From: an uncultured Armatimonadota bacterium
Lineage (GTDB): Bacteria; Armatimonadota; Fimbriimonadia; Fimbriimonadales; Fimbriimonadaceae
DNA: 64,000 nt
Reading direction: 5' to 3'
NCBI GenBank assembly: GCA_903927345.1
Contig: CAIYMO010000013.1
Location: 1-64,000 of the forward strand
Below the pieces are notes generated by a model. That model made no database searches. It worked only from the letters and a program-made list of their open reading frames with translations, and was not told where the DNA came from. A program made the position numbers and the translations under genes. Shown piece after piece: positions 40,596 to 48,092 of this stretch (positions are counted from its first letter, which is position 1; each line of letters starts with the position of its first letter).

Positions 40596-41829
40596 ACACG
40601 CGATTGGTCAGGAACTCGTTCATGAACTTCCCTTCTGGGTCCACCTCGTGGGCGTAAGCCTTTAGCTCGGAGATGCGGGGGTAGACCTCGGCGAGGCGAG
40701 TTGGGGACATAGTGAACAGTTTGCCGAAGTGGGGTCGGGCTCCGAAAGGTGCGAGCGCGGCTTCGATTTTGGGAAGGACCGCTCGGACTTGATCCCACAT
40801 GGGTCGCCAGGTGAAGTGGAGAGCGACGATGTCGGTGCTGTATGCGGGGCTCATGGGAAGGTCATCGGCAGCGACGAACCGGATTTCGGAAACAAAGAGC
40901 AGAGGGGCAAGTTCGCTGCCGAGTTTGCGCAGCGCGGTGATTGCTTCGGTGGCACACTTGAAGTCGACAAAGAACTCGGACTGGAGTTCTTCGCCGGCAC
41001 TGGGGGTGAATTCGAGTTTGAAGTGGGCGAGGCGCTCGCTCCAGGGTCCGGGGACGCCGAGTTGGTCAGTGCAGTTGACCGGGTCCATCTCCTTCAGAGG
41101 GTGGAGCTTCTCGGTCGCGCGTTTCGCGCCAAAGCATTCGCTTCGACCTTCAAACAGCCCGCCGGTGCGCTCTTTGACCCACATCTGGTCGACGGTGTCG
41201 CCAGTCCATTTCGTAAAGAGACTGAGGCTGTAGCCGTGGCTCGAAACGGCATCGAAGTACGACGTGAGAACATCAAACGGAAGGTCTTCGTACACCCATT
41301 GTTGGACTTGGTATGTCGGTTCGATACGGACCGTGGCGGTGGTTATGAGGCCGATGGCTCCAAGTCCGACTGCCGCAAGTTTTGCTTCTGGCGAACCGGC
41401 GGCGATTTGCCGGATGTTGCCATCTTGGCCCATGACTTCGAGATCGAGGAGTTGGTTTGAGAGGTTTTTGTTCGTGCGCCCCGAGCCATGGGTTGCAGTT
41501 GCGCACGCACCGATGACGGAGATGTGCGGGAGGGAGGCGAGGTTGGAAACGGCCCAGCCGCGCTCCTGAAGGTGGACCGCCAACTCTCCATAGGTGACGC
41601 CGCCGCCGATGCGGACGGAGCGAGTTTCGGGATCAGGCTCTCCGATCTGGTCGAACTTCTTCAGGGAGACCAAGGTGTCGGAGGAGTCCGCTATCGTGTT
41701 GAACGAGTGTTTGGACCCCTGGACTTTGATCTTGGGTGACCGCGAAACAAGCTCTGAAAGCTCGTCAATGGTGCCGGGCATGACGTGACGCTCGGTTCCG
41801 AACGTCACGTTTCCTGCCCAGTTTTTCAC
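40576..41829 (-). CDS. FAD-linked alditol oxidase-like protein
   Basis: 417 aa. A VAO-type flavoprotein: the N-terminal FAD-binding domain includes VQGSKHSFNTIADS (FAD is often joined to this His), VRIGGGVTYGELAVHLQERGWAV, and SLPHISVIGACATATHGSGRTNKNL. The C-terminal D-arabinono-1,4-lactone oxidase-like domain ends in RPHFGKLFTMSPTRLAEVYP and DPEGKFMNEFL. Closest to bacterial alditol/xylitol oxidases, which oxidise sugar alcohols with O2. The start is GTG at 41829, sharing one base with the acs stop (TAGTG), so it follows acs in an operon. Substrate is inferred from family. Confidence 0.9.
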   Translation of the reverse strand: MKNWAGNVTFGTERHVMPGTIDELSELVSRSPKIKVQGSKHSFNTIADSSDTLVSLKKFDQIGEPDPETRSVRIGGGVTYGELAVHLQERGWAVSNLASLPHISVIGACATATHGSGRTNKNLSNQLLDLEVMGQDGNIRQIAAGSPEAKLAAVGLGAIGLITTATVRIEPTYQVQQWVYEDLPFDVLTSYFDAVSSHGYSLSLFTKWTGDTVDQMWVKERTGGLFEGRSECFGAKRATEKLHPLKEMDPVNCTDQLGVPGPWSERLAHFKLEFTPSAGEELQSEFFVDFKCATEAITALRKLGSELAPLLFVSEIRFVAADDLPMSPAYSTDIVALHFTWRPMWDQVRAVLPKIEAALAPFGARPHFGKLFTMSPTRLAEVYPRISELKAYAHEVDPEGKFMNEFLTNRVFTNRQS

Positions 41830-43808
41830 TAGCCTTCGCTTGCCTCGTAGCGGTCCTTGAGGGATGCAACGACGCTGGAATCGGCGAGGGTCGAAACGTC
41901 GCCAAGGGCGCGCCCTTCGGCGATATCTCTCAGTAGCCGGCGCATGATCTTACCGCTTCGGGTCTTGGGAAGTTCGGCGGAGATGTAAACGTCGTCGGGC
42001 CGCGCAACTGGTCCGATCTTCTTACCGACGTGGGCTTTGATCTCGGCGGTGAGGGCGTCGGAGGGTAGATAGCCGGCGCGAAGGATAACGAAGGCGGCGA
42101 TGGCTTGACCCTTGACGTCGTGAGTCTTACCAATGACGGCGGCTTCGGCAACGGCGGGGTGGTCGACGAGGGCACTTTCGACCTCCATGGTCGAGATGTT
42201 GTGTCCGGCGACGAGCATGATGTCGTCAACTCGGCCGAGGAGCCAGAGGTAGCCGTCTTCGTCGAGTTTGATTCCGTCTCCGGCGAAGTAGGAGTCGGGG
42301 AAGCGGCTCCAATAGGTCTTCTCATATCGCTCCGGATCGTTGAAGATGCCTCGCGTCATCGATGGCCACGGGTGATCCATGACGAGGAATCCGCCTTTCG
42401 GTGTGTTCGTCGCACCAGGGCCGGCGACGTCGACTCCGTTACCGTGCTCGTCGAGGACTTTGATGCGAACTCCGGGGAACGGGTGAGTTGCGGAGCCAGG
42501 TTTGGTCGAGGTGATGCCAGGCAGAGGTGAGATCATGATTGCGCCGGTTTCGGTTTGCCACCAGGTGTCAACCACTGGGCATTTACCCATGCCGATGTTT
42601 TGGTGATACCAAATCCAGGCTTCGGGGTTGATCGGTTCTCCGACCGAGCCGAGGAGGCGGAGGGAGGAGAGATCGCAGCGACCTGGATACTCGAGGCCCC
42701 ACTTCATGAAGGTACGGATGGCGGTTGGGGCGGTGTAGAGGATGGTTGCCCGGTGCTTCTCGATAATGCGCCAGAAGCGGTCTTTGTCCGGGGTGTCGGG
42801 TGCGCCTTCGTAGATGAGGACGGTTGCGCCATTCGCCATCGGACCGTAGGTGATGTAGCTGTGTCCCGTGATCCAACCGCAGTCAGCGGTGCAGAAGTGA
42901 ATATCGTCTTCTTTGAGGTCGAAGATCAGCTTGCTGGTCGCGTAGACGCCAGTGAGGTAGCCACCTGTCGTGTGGGTGATTCCCTTTGGTTTTCCTGTGG
43001 AGCCACTGGTGTAAAGGATGAAGAGGAGGTCTTCGGCGTCCATCGGCTCACAGGGGCAGTCGGTGGACTGAGTGGTGACGGTTTCGGACCATTTGAAGTC
43101 ACGACCCTGCTTATAGGTGACGGTTCCGGTCGCCTCGCCCGTGCGCTCAAGGACAAGGACGGACTCGACGGTTGGGCAGCCCATGTCGAGGGCTTCATCG
43201 GTGATCTTCTTGAGCTGAACAACGTTCCCGCGTCGCCAGCCGCCGTCGGCGGTGACGATGACTTTGCAGCTCGCGTCATTTGCTCGCTCTCGAACGGAGT
43301 CTGCTGAGAAACCGCCGAAGACGACCGTGTGGGCGGCTCCGATTCGAGCGCATGCGAGCATCGTCATCGGGAGTTCGGGGACCATCGGGAGGTAGATGCA
43401 GACGCGGTCGCCCTTTTGTACACCCATTGATTTGAGAGCGTTGGCGATCTGGCTGACTTGGTCCTTGACTTCCTTATAGGTGAGGGTTTTGGTGTCACCG
43501 GGTTCGCCTTCGAAGATGATGGCGGGCTTGTTGGCGCGGTCGCCTTCAGCATGGCGGTCGACGCAGTTGTAGGCGGCGTTCAGCTTTCCACCCAGGAACC
43601 ACTTGGCATTCGGAGCATCGAACTCCATTGCGGTATGCCACTTTTCAAACCAGTCCAGCTGGTTTGCCCAGCCTTCCCACCACTTGGTCGGGTTGTGATA
43701 CGCCTCATCATAAATCGCGGGATCGTTTGCGTTCGCTTGAGCCTTAAACTCGGCTGATGGCTCAAATGATCGTTCTTCGTGAAGCAAAGATTGGATGGTT
43801 TCTGACAT
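41829..43808 (-). CDS. acs: Acetyl-CoA synthetase
   Basis: 659 aa, the standard length. Activates acetate with ATP to acetyl-AMP and then acetyl-CoA. Motifs: ADP-forming family N-terminus (NPTKWWEGWANQLDWFEKW), the phosphate loop LYTSGSTGKPKGITHTTGGYL, DVGWITGHSYITYGP-type DCGWITGHSYITYGPM, VDTWWQTETGAIM, and the C-terminal regulatory Lys in LPKTRSGKIMRRLLR, which is acetylated in many bacteria. TAAAAT and an AGGA Shine-Dalgarno precede the ATG. It is followed by the alditol-oxidase gene with a one-base overlap. Confidence 0.97.
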   Translation of the reverse strand: MSETIQSLLHEERSFEPSAEFKAQANANDPAIYDEAYHNPTKWWEGWANQLDWFEKWHTAMEFDAPNAKWFLGGKLNAAYNCVDRHAEGDRANKPAIIFEGEPGDTKTLTYKEVKDQVSQIANALKSMGVQKGDRVCIYLPMVPELPMTMLACARIGAAHTVVFGGFSADSVRERANDASCKVIVTADGGWRRGNVVQLKKITDEALDMGCPTVESVLVLERTGEATGTVTYKQGRDFKWSETVTTQSTDCPCEPMDAEDLLFILYTSGSTGKPKGITHTTGGYLTGVYATSKLIFDLKEDDIHFCTADCGWITGHSYITYGPMANGATVLIYEGAPDTPDKDRFWRIIEKHRATILYTAPTAIRTFMKWGLEYPGRCDLSSLRLLGSVGEPINPEAWIWYHQNIGMGKCPVVDTWWQTETGAIMISPLPGITSTKPGSATHPFPGVRIKVLDEHGNGVDVAGPGATNTPKGGFLVMDHPWPSMTRGIFNDPERYEKTYWSRFPDSYFAGDGIKLDEDGYLWLLGRVDDIMLVAGHNISTMEVESALVDHPAVAEAAVIGKTHDVKGQAIAAFVILRAGYLPSDALTAEIKAHVGKKIGPVARPDDVYISAELPKTRSGKIMRRLLRDIAEGRALGDVSTLADSSVVASLKDRYEASEG

Positions 43809-43844
43809 TGGCGTCCTGAGATTTTAGCCGATGAAGGGGGCGGG

Positions 43845-43850
43845 TAAGAT
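43845..43850 (+). promoter_or_regulatory. -10 box close to the M28 peptidase start
   Basis: TAAGAT, 6 bases before the ATG at 43857. Confidence 0.4.
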
Positions 43851-43856
43851 GCCGAA

Positions 43857-44984
43857 ATGGTGCTGGCCGCCGCGTTGCTTATGTCTAACCTTCTCCAAGA
43901 CGTCTCCGAAGATCGCTTGCGGGCGACTTTGACCCAGTTTTCGACCTACCCAACCCGGAATACGAATACGGAGTATTTGGGTCAGGCGGCGGAGTGGATT
44001 GCGGGGGAGTTTCGGAAGATTCCTGGGATGCAGGTGGAGCTGATGAAGTACCCGGTGAAGAAGGGGCGGCGGATTGTTGCGGATAAGGAAGTTGTTCAGG
44101 TGGTCGCGACTCTTCCGGGGGCGACTCCGAAACGGGTGATGATGGGTGGGCACTTTGACACCATCAACCTTGGTGGAGATCCGATGGTGGTTAAGGCCCC
44201 GGGGATCAATGATGACGGCTCCGGTGTGGCAGCCACGTTGGAGTGCGCCCGACTGATGGCGCAGAGCAAGTGGCAGAACACACTTGTGTTCGTGGCTTTC
44301 AGCGGTGAGGAGCAGGGGTTGTTTGGTTCGACGGCGCTGGCGGCGCGGGCGGTCACTGAGAAGTGGCAGATTGAGGGGCTCTTAAATAACGACACCGTCG
44401 GCGCTTCTCAGGCAGGAAGGTTGAAGGACAAGAAGCGGGTTCGGCTGTTTAGTGAGGACTCGGAGAAGCACAATGGTCGGGAGCTTGCGCGCTGGATCGA
44501 GTGGGCCTGCCGTGGGAAAGTGAAGGGGTTTGCCCCGTGGCTTGTTTACCGAAAGGACCGTTTCCAGCGAGGAGGGGACCATACTCCCTTTAACAACGCG
44601 GGCTTTAATGCGGTTCGGTTTGTCGAAGCAGTTGAAGCACTTGACCATCAGCACACCGAGAATGACACCATTAACGGGATCGACTTTGGTTACCTTGCGA
44701 ATGTGTGCCGAGTGAACTTGGTCGCTCTGCAGGGACTCGCTAACGCGGGTGCAGCTCCGACTGCGGTCGCCTATGACCCGAAACAGGCTCACAGCACCAT
44801 CGTGCGATGGAAGGGGACTCCAGGGACACGGTACATCGTTTATTGGCGAGCGTCTTCGTCAACGTTATGGGAAGGCTCAAGCGAAGTTGGCGAAGCCAAT
44901 GAAGCGACTATCAAGAACATCAATAAAGATGACCACATTTTTGCGGTCGGATCAGTTGGCGGTGTGCCAATCTCAGCGAACTGA
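43857..44984 (+). CDS. Secreted M28-family metallopeptidase
   Basis: 375 aa. It begins with a weak signal (MVLAAALLMSNLLQDVSED) and contains a di-zinc aminopeptidase domain. The metal ligands fit GGHFDTINLG (His), GINDDGSGVAATL (bridging Asp), FSGEEQGLFGS (catalytic Glu and ligand Glu), NNDTVGASQAG (Asp), and a His in DHQHTENDTINGID. The last 80 residues (SSSTLWEGSSEVGEANEATIKN) look like a small beta domain of fibronectin-III type. It probably cleaves N-terminal amino acids outside the cytoplasm. It ends one base before the stop of the convergent TlpA-like gene. Confidence 0.92.
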   Translation: MVLAAALLMSNLLQDVSEDRLRATLTQFSTYPTRNTNTEYLGQAAEWIAGEFRKIPGMQVELMKYPVKKGRRIVADKEVVQVVATLPGATPKRVMMGGHFDTINLGGDPMVVKAPGINDDGSGVAATLECARLMAQSKWQNTLVFVAFSGEEQGLFGSTALAARAVTEKWQIEGLLNNDTVGASQAGRLKDKKRVRLFSEDSEKHNGRELARWIEWACRGKVKGFAPWLVYRKDRFQRGGDHTPFNNAGFNAVRFVEAVEALDHQHTENDTINGIDFGYLANVCRVNLVALQGLANAGAAPTAVAYDPKQAHSTIVRWKGTPGTRYIVYWRASSSTLWEGSSEVGEANEATIKNINKDDHIFAVGSVGGVPISAN

Positions 44985-44985
44985 G

Positions 44986-46002
44986 TTAGTTTCCGAGCAG
45001 TTTGTCCATGGTGTCGCGCCAGTTGCCGACTCCAGGGACGCAGCGGACGATGCCTTCGGCGTCGATGATGATGGTGGCGGGGTAGCTGAGAATGCCGAAG
45101 TCCATCGGGACGGTCGATGTGAGTCCACCGGACATGTGGTTCGGCCACCAGTATTGGCGGTCCTTGATGCGGGCTCCGGTGTAGGTGACGTTCCAGGCAT
45201 CTGTGTTAATGCCGATGACCTGGATGCGATTTGCATTTTTCAGGATCAGGTCGCGATAGTTATTGATCTCTTCGCCGCACCAGAATCCCCAGAAGTGGAT
45301 GATGGTGATTTTCCCCTTTAGGGCCGCAAGGTCGATCTTTTTTCCGTCGCTGAGAGTGAATTCGTAGCTTGGCGCAGGTTGGCTTAGAATGAACTTGGTT
45401 CGGAGATCGTAGACGCGTTTGGCGCGTTGCCCGGCCTTGGTTTTGGCGAAGTTGACGGAGACTGCACGAAGGCGGTTGAGGTCGCCCTTTTCGTCGGCGA
45501 AGGCAAGGAGCTCTTTAGCGAGAGCGAGCGAGCCGAGCACCTCTTGGTTCTTGGACTTCAGCAGACCTTTTTCGAGATTTTTGTAGCGGTCGAGACCGAG
45601 GTATTGGACGAAGACTGCCTTCTCGATCGGTTCGCAGAGGGCGTCGGAGTCTTTGTACTTCTCGACGATGTTCGCCGCGATCTTTTCGATTTGGGCGAAG
45701 TCCGTGATGTAGTTCGCCATGGTTTGGAAATACACCATTCCGAGCCGGCATTTTGAGCCTTTGTCTTTTGCGTTGGACTCGTACATCCCGGCATCATCGG
45801 CGATGAGCTTTAGCGCGGCGAGGTACTGCTTATAGGTGTTATCCGCCTGCTTCTGGGTGGTGATCTGCCCCATCATCAGATCGAGATTTGTGACGGTGGC
45901 TCTGAGGCGCACCATGAGGGGTTCGACTCTCGCATCGAACTCCTTCTGAGCGGGAGACATACAGAAGGCTCCCAGTAGCGCGAGAGATGCGAGAGCCTTC
46001 AT
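44986..46002 (-). CDS. Secreted TlpA-like thioredoxin-fold protein lacking the CxxC pair
   Basis: 338 aa. A signal peptide (about 1-18) precedes a helical domain (about 20-200) and a C-terminal TlpA/ResA-like thioredoxin fold: PAPSYEFTLSDGKKIDLAAL, then GKITIIHFWGFWCGEEINNY, and the cis-Pro region GILSYPATIIIDAEGIV. The usual active-site CxxC reads Cys242-Gly-Glu-Glu245, so the second cysteine is lost and disulfide exchange of the normal type cannot occur. It may act as a scaffold or through a single thiol. A CATAGT box lies 6 bases before the ATG. Confidence 0.87.
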   Translation of the reverse strand: MKALASLALLGAFCMSPAQKEFDARVEPLMVRLRATVTNLDLMMGQITTQKQADNTYKQYLAALKLIADDAGMYESNAKDKGSKCRLGMVYFQTMANYITDFAQIEKIAANIVEKYKDSDALCEPIEKAVFVQYLGLDRYKNLEKGLLKSKNQEVLGSLALAKELLAFADEKGDLNRLRAVSVNFAKTKAGQRAKRVYDLRTKFILSQPAPSYEFTLSDGKKIDLAALKGKITIIHFWGFWCGEEINNYRDLILKNANRIQVIGINTDAWNVTYTGARIKDRQYWWPNHMSGGLTSTVPMDFGILSYPATIIIDAEGIVRCVPGVGNWRDTMDKLLGN

Positions 46003-46008
46003 GTAATC

Positions 46009-46014
46009 ACTATG
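46009..46014 (-). promoter_or_regulatory. -10 box close to the TlpA-like gene start
   Basis: CATAGT on the minus strand, 6 bases before the ATG at 46002. Confidence 0.4.
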
Positions 46015-46022
46015 ACGCAGAA

Positions 46023-46601
46023 TTAGCCGCGTTGTTTACCTTCGACTGCGGCAAGAAGGATCGCCGATGCTAAAACAAGCCGATTGTCGATCATTCCTTG
46101 GACTTCACAGCGCAGGTGGTAGCTGAACGGATTGAAGTTTTGTCGAAGGTCGACGACTCTTTGTCCATTGATCAGGATGTCGTAGTTTTGAGGAATGAGG
46201 CCGTCTGCTAGTCGGCGAAGCATGCTGAGAAGCATTGAGTCTTCGATGAGAGTTGCGATCTGAACACCGCTTGGGTCACAGATGATCCACTCGTCGCGCA
46301 TCAGCGAACTCCAGCCTTTGCGTTGGAGGATGCCGATACCTTGATTGGTGGTGTTATCCCAGATATCGTACGCAGCGCTGAAGTCAACGATCTGCCGGGC
46401 TCGAATAGACATCAGAGATTGCGTCTTTGCTTGGTCGCCGTAGACATCGATCGATAGCTTCCACTTGAACCCTTCTTGATGGGCCAAGAACATCAGGTTA
46501 TTAGCTTCGTCGTAAACGAAGTACTCGGCACCGATGAGCTTGAGAAGTGAACGTTTGATCGTGAAAACGCGCTGGGTTAGACGCTGTGCGAGCAATGACA
46601 T
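46023..46601 (-). CDS. Phospholipid-scramblase/LURP-one-like (tubby-fold) protein
   Basis: 192 aa. The fold resembles LURP-one/scramblase-like proteins: an N-terminal strand series with FTIKRSLLKLIGAEYFVYDEANNLMFLA (about 13-40), FKWKLSIDVYGDQ, LMSIRARQIVDFSAAYDIWD and a later DEWIICDPSGVQIATLIED. It ends with a hydrophobic helix (VLASAILLAAVEG) that would sit in the centre of the beta-barrel. The assignment is by pattern and is moderate. Bacterial members have no established role. A CAGAAT box is 8 bases before the ATG. Confidence 0.7.
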   Translation of the reverse strand: MSLLAQRLTQRVFTIKRSLLKLIGAEYFVYDEANNLMFLAHQEGFKWKLSIDVYGDQAKTQSLMSIRARQIVDFSAAYDIWDNTTNQGIGILQRKGWSSLMRDEWIICDPSGVQIATLIEDSMLLSMLRRLADGLIPQNYDILINGQRVVDLRQNFNPFSYHLRCEVQGMIDNRLVLASAILLAAVEGKQRG

Positions 46602-46609
46602 TGCTCACT

Positions 46610-46615
46610 ATTCTG
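46610..46615 (-). promoter_or_regulatory. -10 box close to the scramblase-like gene start
   Basis: CAGAAT on the minus strand, 8 bases before the ATG at 46601. Confidence 0.4.
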
Positions 46616-46638
46616 CGCGTTTATGCTGTAGAAGGCAA

Positions 46639-47385
46639 CTACTTTTCGGGATTTAACTCGAGGCGCGTCTTCTTTCCCCACATACGGAGCTTCACGAGGT
46701 CACGCAACATGCGGGGGCCGTCCCGAAGGAGGACGACTTTCGATCCTTCCTGGTGTCGCCATCGGATGGGGACTTCGGCGATGTCGTACCCCAGATCGCG
46801 GGCGATCATCATTGCCTCGAAGTCGAACCCGAAGCCATCGAGTTTGCAACGGCTGAAAATTTCTTGAGCCGAAGCAGCGGTGAACATCTTGAACCCGCAC
46901 TGGGTGTCGTCGATGCCTTTGACGCAGAGGAGTTGGACGCATTTGTTGAAGGCGCGGCCGAGAAGTTCTCGGTAGAGAGGTTGGCGAACTTCGAGCGCGG
47001 AGTCTTTGAGCGGTCGAGATCCGATCGCAACCGGAGCACCGGCCTCCATTGCTGCCAGGAGCTTTTCGGTTTCTTCTTGAGGGGTGGCGAGGTCGGCGTC
47101 GCAGAAGAGGACTCGGTCGGCGTTCGCTCGGAGGATTCCGTAGCGGACGGCGAAGCCTTTGCCACGGTTCCCGCCGTACTCGAGCAGTCCAAATCGGGGG
47201 TCGCATTCCGCGACATCTTGGATGATTTTCGCAGTTGAATCCTTGGAGCCGTCGTTGACCACGACGCATCGCCATGTGTAGGGTTGAGACTCGTAGTACT
47301 CGGCGACTCGGGCTAGTGTTCGCCCAAGCCTTTCTTCCTCGTTGTACGCGGGGATGATGACTTCTAGAGCGACGCGGTCGGACAA
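46639..47385 (-). CDS. Family-2 glycosyltransferase, dolichyl/polyprenyl-phosphate glucosyltransferase type
   Basis: 248 aa. GT2 fold: VIIPAYNEEERLGRTL, CVVVNDGSKDST, the metal-binding VLFCDADLATPQEE, and GIDDTQCGFKMFTAASA typical of the DPG synthase branch, which transfers glucose from UDP-glucose to a polyprenyl phosphate. DFEAMMIARDLGYDIAEVPIRW completes the family. No membrane helices are visible at either end. The start appears to be TTG at 47385, with no ribosome-binding site seen. It lies 12 bases after the amidase gene stop and is probably co-transcribed with it. Confidence 0.9.
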   Translation of the reverse strand: MSDRVALEVIIPAYNEEERLGRTLARVAEYYESQPYTWRCVVVNDGSKDSTAKIIQDVAECDPRFGLLEYGGNRGKGFAVRYGILRANADRVLFCDADLATPQEETEKLLAAMEAGAPVAIGSRPLKDSALEVRQPLYRELLGRAFNKCVQLLCVKGIDDTQCGFKMFTAASAQEIFSRCKLDGFGFDFEAMMIARDLGYDIAEVPIRWRHQEGSKVVLLRDGPRMLRDLVKLRMWGKKTRLELNPEK

Positions 47386-47397
47386 AACGTGAGTAGT

Positions 47398-48078
47398 TTA
47401 CAACGCTGTTGCTTTCTTAGTTCCCGCTAACGCTGCTTTCGTTGCCTTGAACAGTGCTTCAGCCATTGCTTCTTGGCCCTCTTTGCTTGCCATGAACTCT
47501 TCATCTTTGGCGTTGGTGAGGCAGCACATTTCTACCAGAACGACGGGCACTTCGCTGTAAATCGATCCCGTAAGGGCGCCTTGCTTTGCGCCAACAGCAG
47601 TTTCGATGTCGCCCAAGAGTCCATTGTCCTTGAGCTTTCCTTTTAGATGCTTTGCGAGTTCGGTGTGGAAGAGCTTCCCTTTCTCCGTTGAGGAGGCGAT
47701 CACTTCTTCAGAGGGGCCGGTTTTGCCGCCCGAGGTTCCCTGTTGCATGGGGACGTAGACCGCGAACCCTCCGCCTTCGTTGGCGTCGCAGTGTAGACGA
47801 ACCATGAGATCGGCTTTTGCTTTGTTTGCCACCGCCGATCGGTCTTTGTTTTTTACAAACGTCTCTTCAGCATCCTTAGTCAGGACGACGGTCAGTTTGG
47901 CGGCCTTGAGCTTTGCTTCAAGCAGCTTGGCGATTTTCCAGGCGGCGGTGAGTTCGCTGATCTTCTTGCCGGTTGTGCCTCGCCCGACTTCGCTGGGATG
48001 GCCGGGATCGATGCAGATTGTTTGTGCGCAAGCGGCGAGGGGGGCAAGCAAAAGGAGGGCGATGATCGAAAGGCGCAC
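47398..48078 (-). CDS. N-acetylmuramoyl-L-alanine amidase (Amidase_3), probable lipoprotein
   Basis: 226 aa. Zinc amidase of the AmiC/CwlV fold that cuts the amide between muramic acid and the stem peptide. Zinc ligands and catalytic residues fit TICIDPGHPSEVG (His), ISELTAAWKIAKLLEA (Glu), LMVRLHCDANEG (His) and VPVVLVEMCCLTNAKDE (catalytic Glu). The N-terminus MRLSIIALLLLAPLAACAQ carries a good lipobox LAAC, so the protein is likely tethered to a membrane. The start is GTG at 48078 with TATACT 6 bases upstream. Confidence 0.92.
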   Translation of the reverse strand: MRLSIIALLLLAPLAACAQTICIDPGHPSEVGRGTTGKKISELTAAWKIAKLLEAKLKAAKLTVVLTKDAEETFVKNKDRSAVANKAKADLMVRLHCDANEGGGFAVYVPMQQGTSGGKTGPSEEVIASSTEKGKLFHTELAKHLKGKLKDNGLLGDIETAVGAKQGALTGSIYSEVPVVLVEMCCLTNAKDEEFMASKEGQEAMAEALFKATKAALAGTKKATAL

Positions 48079-48084
48079 AGGAAT

Positions 48085-48090
48085 AGTATA
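48085..48090 (-). promoter_or_regulatory. -10 box close to the amidase start
   Basis: TATACT on the minus strand, 6 bases before the GTG at 48078. It lies in the 14-base gap after the ABC exporter gene. Confidence 0.45.
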
Positions 48091-48092
48091 GG

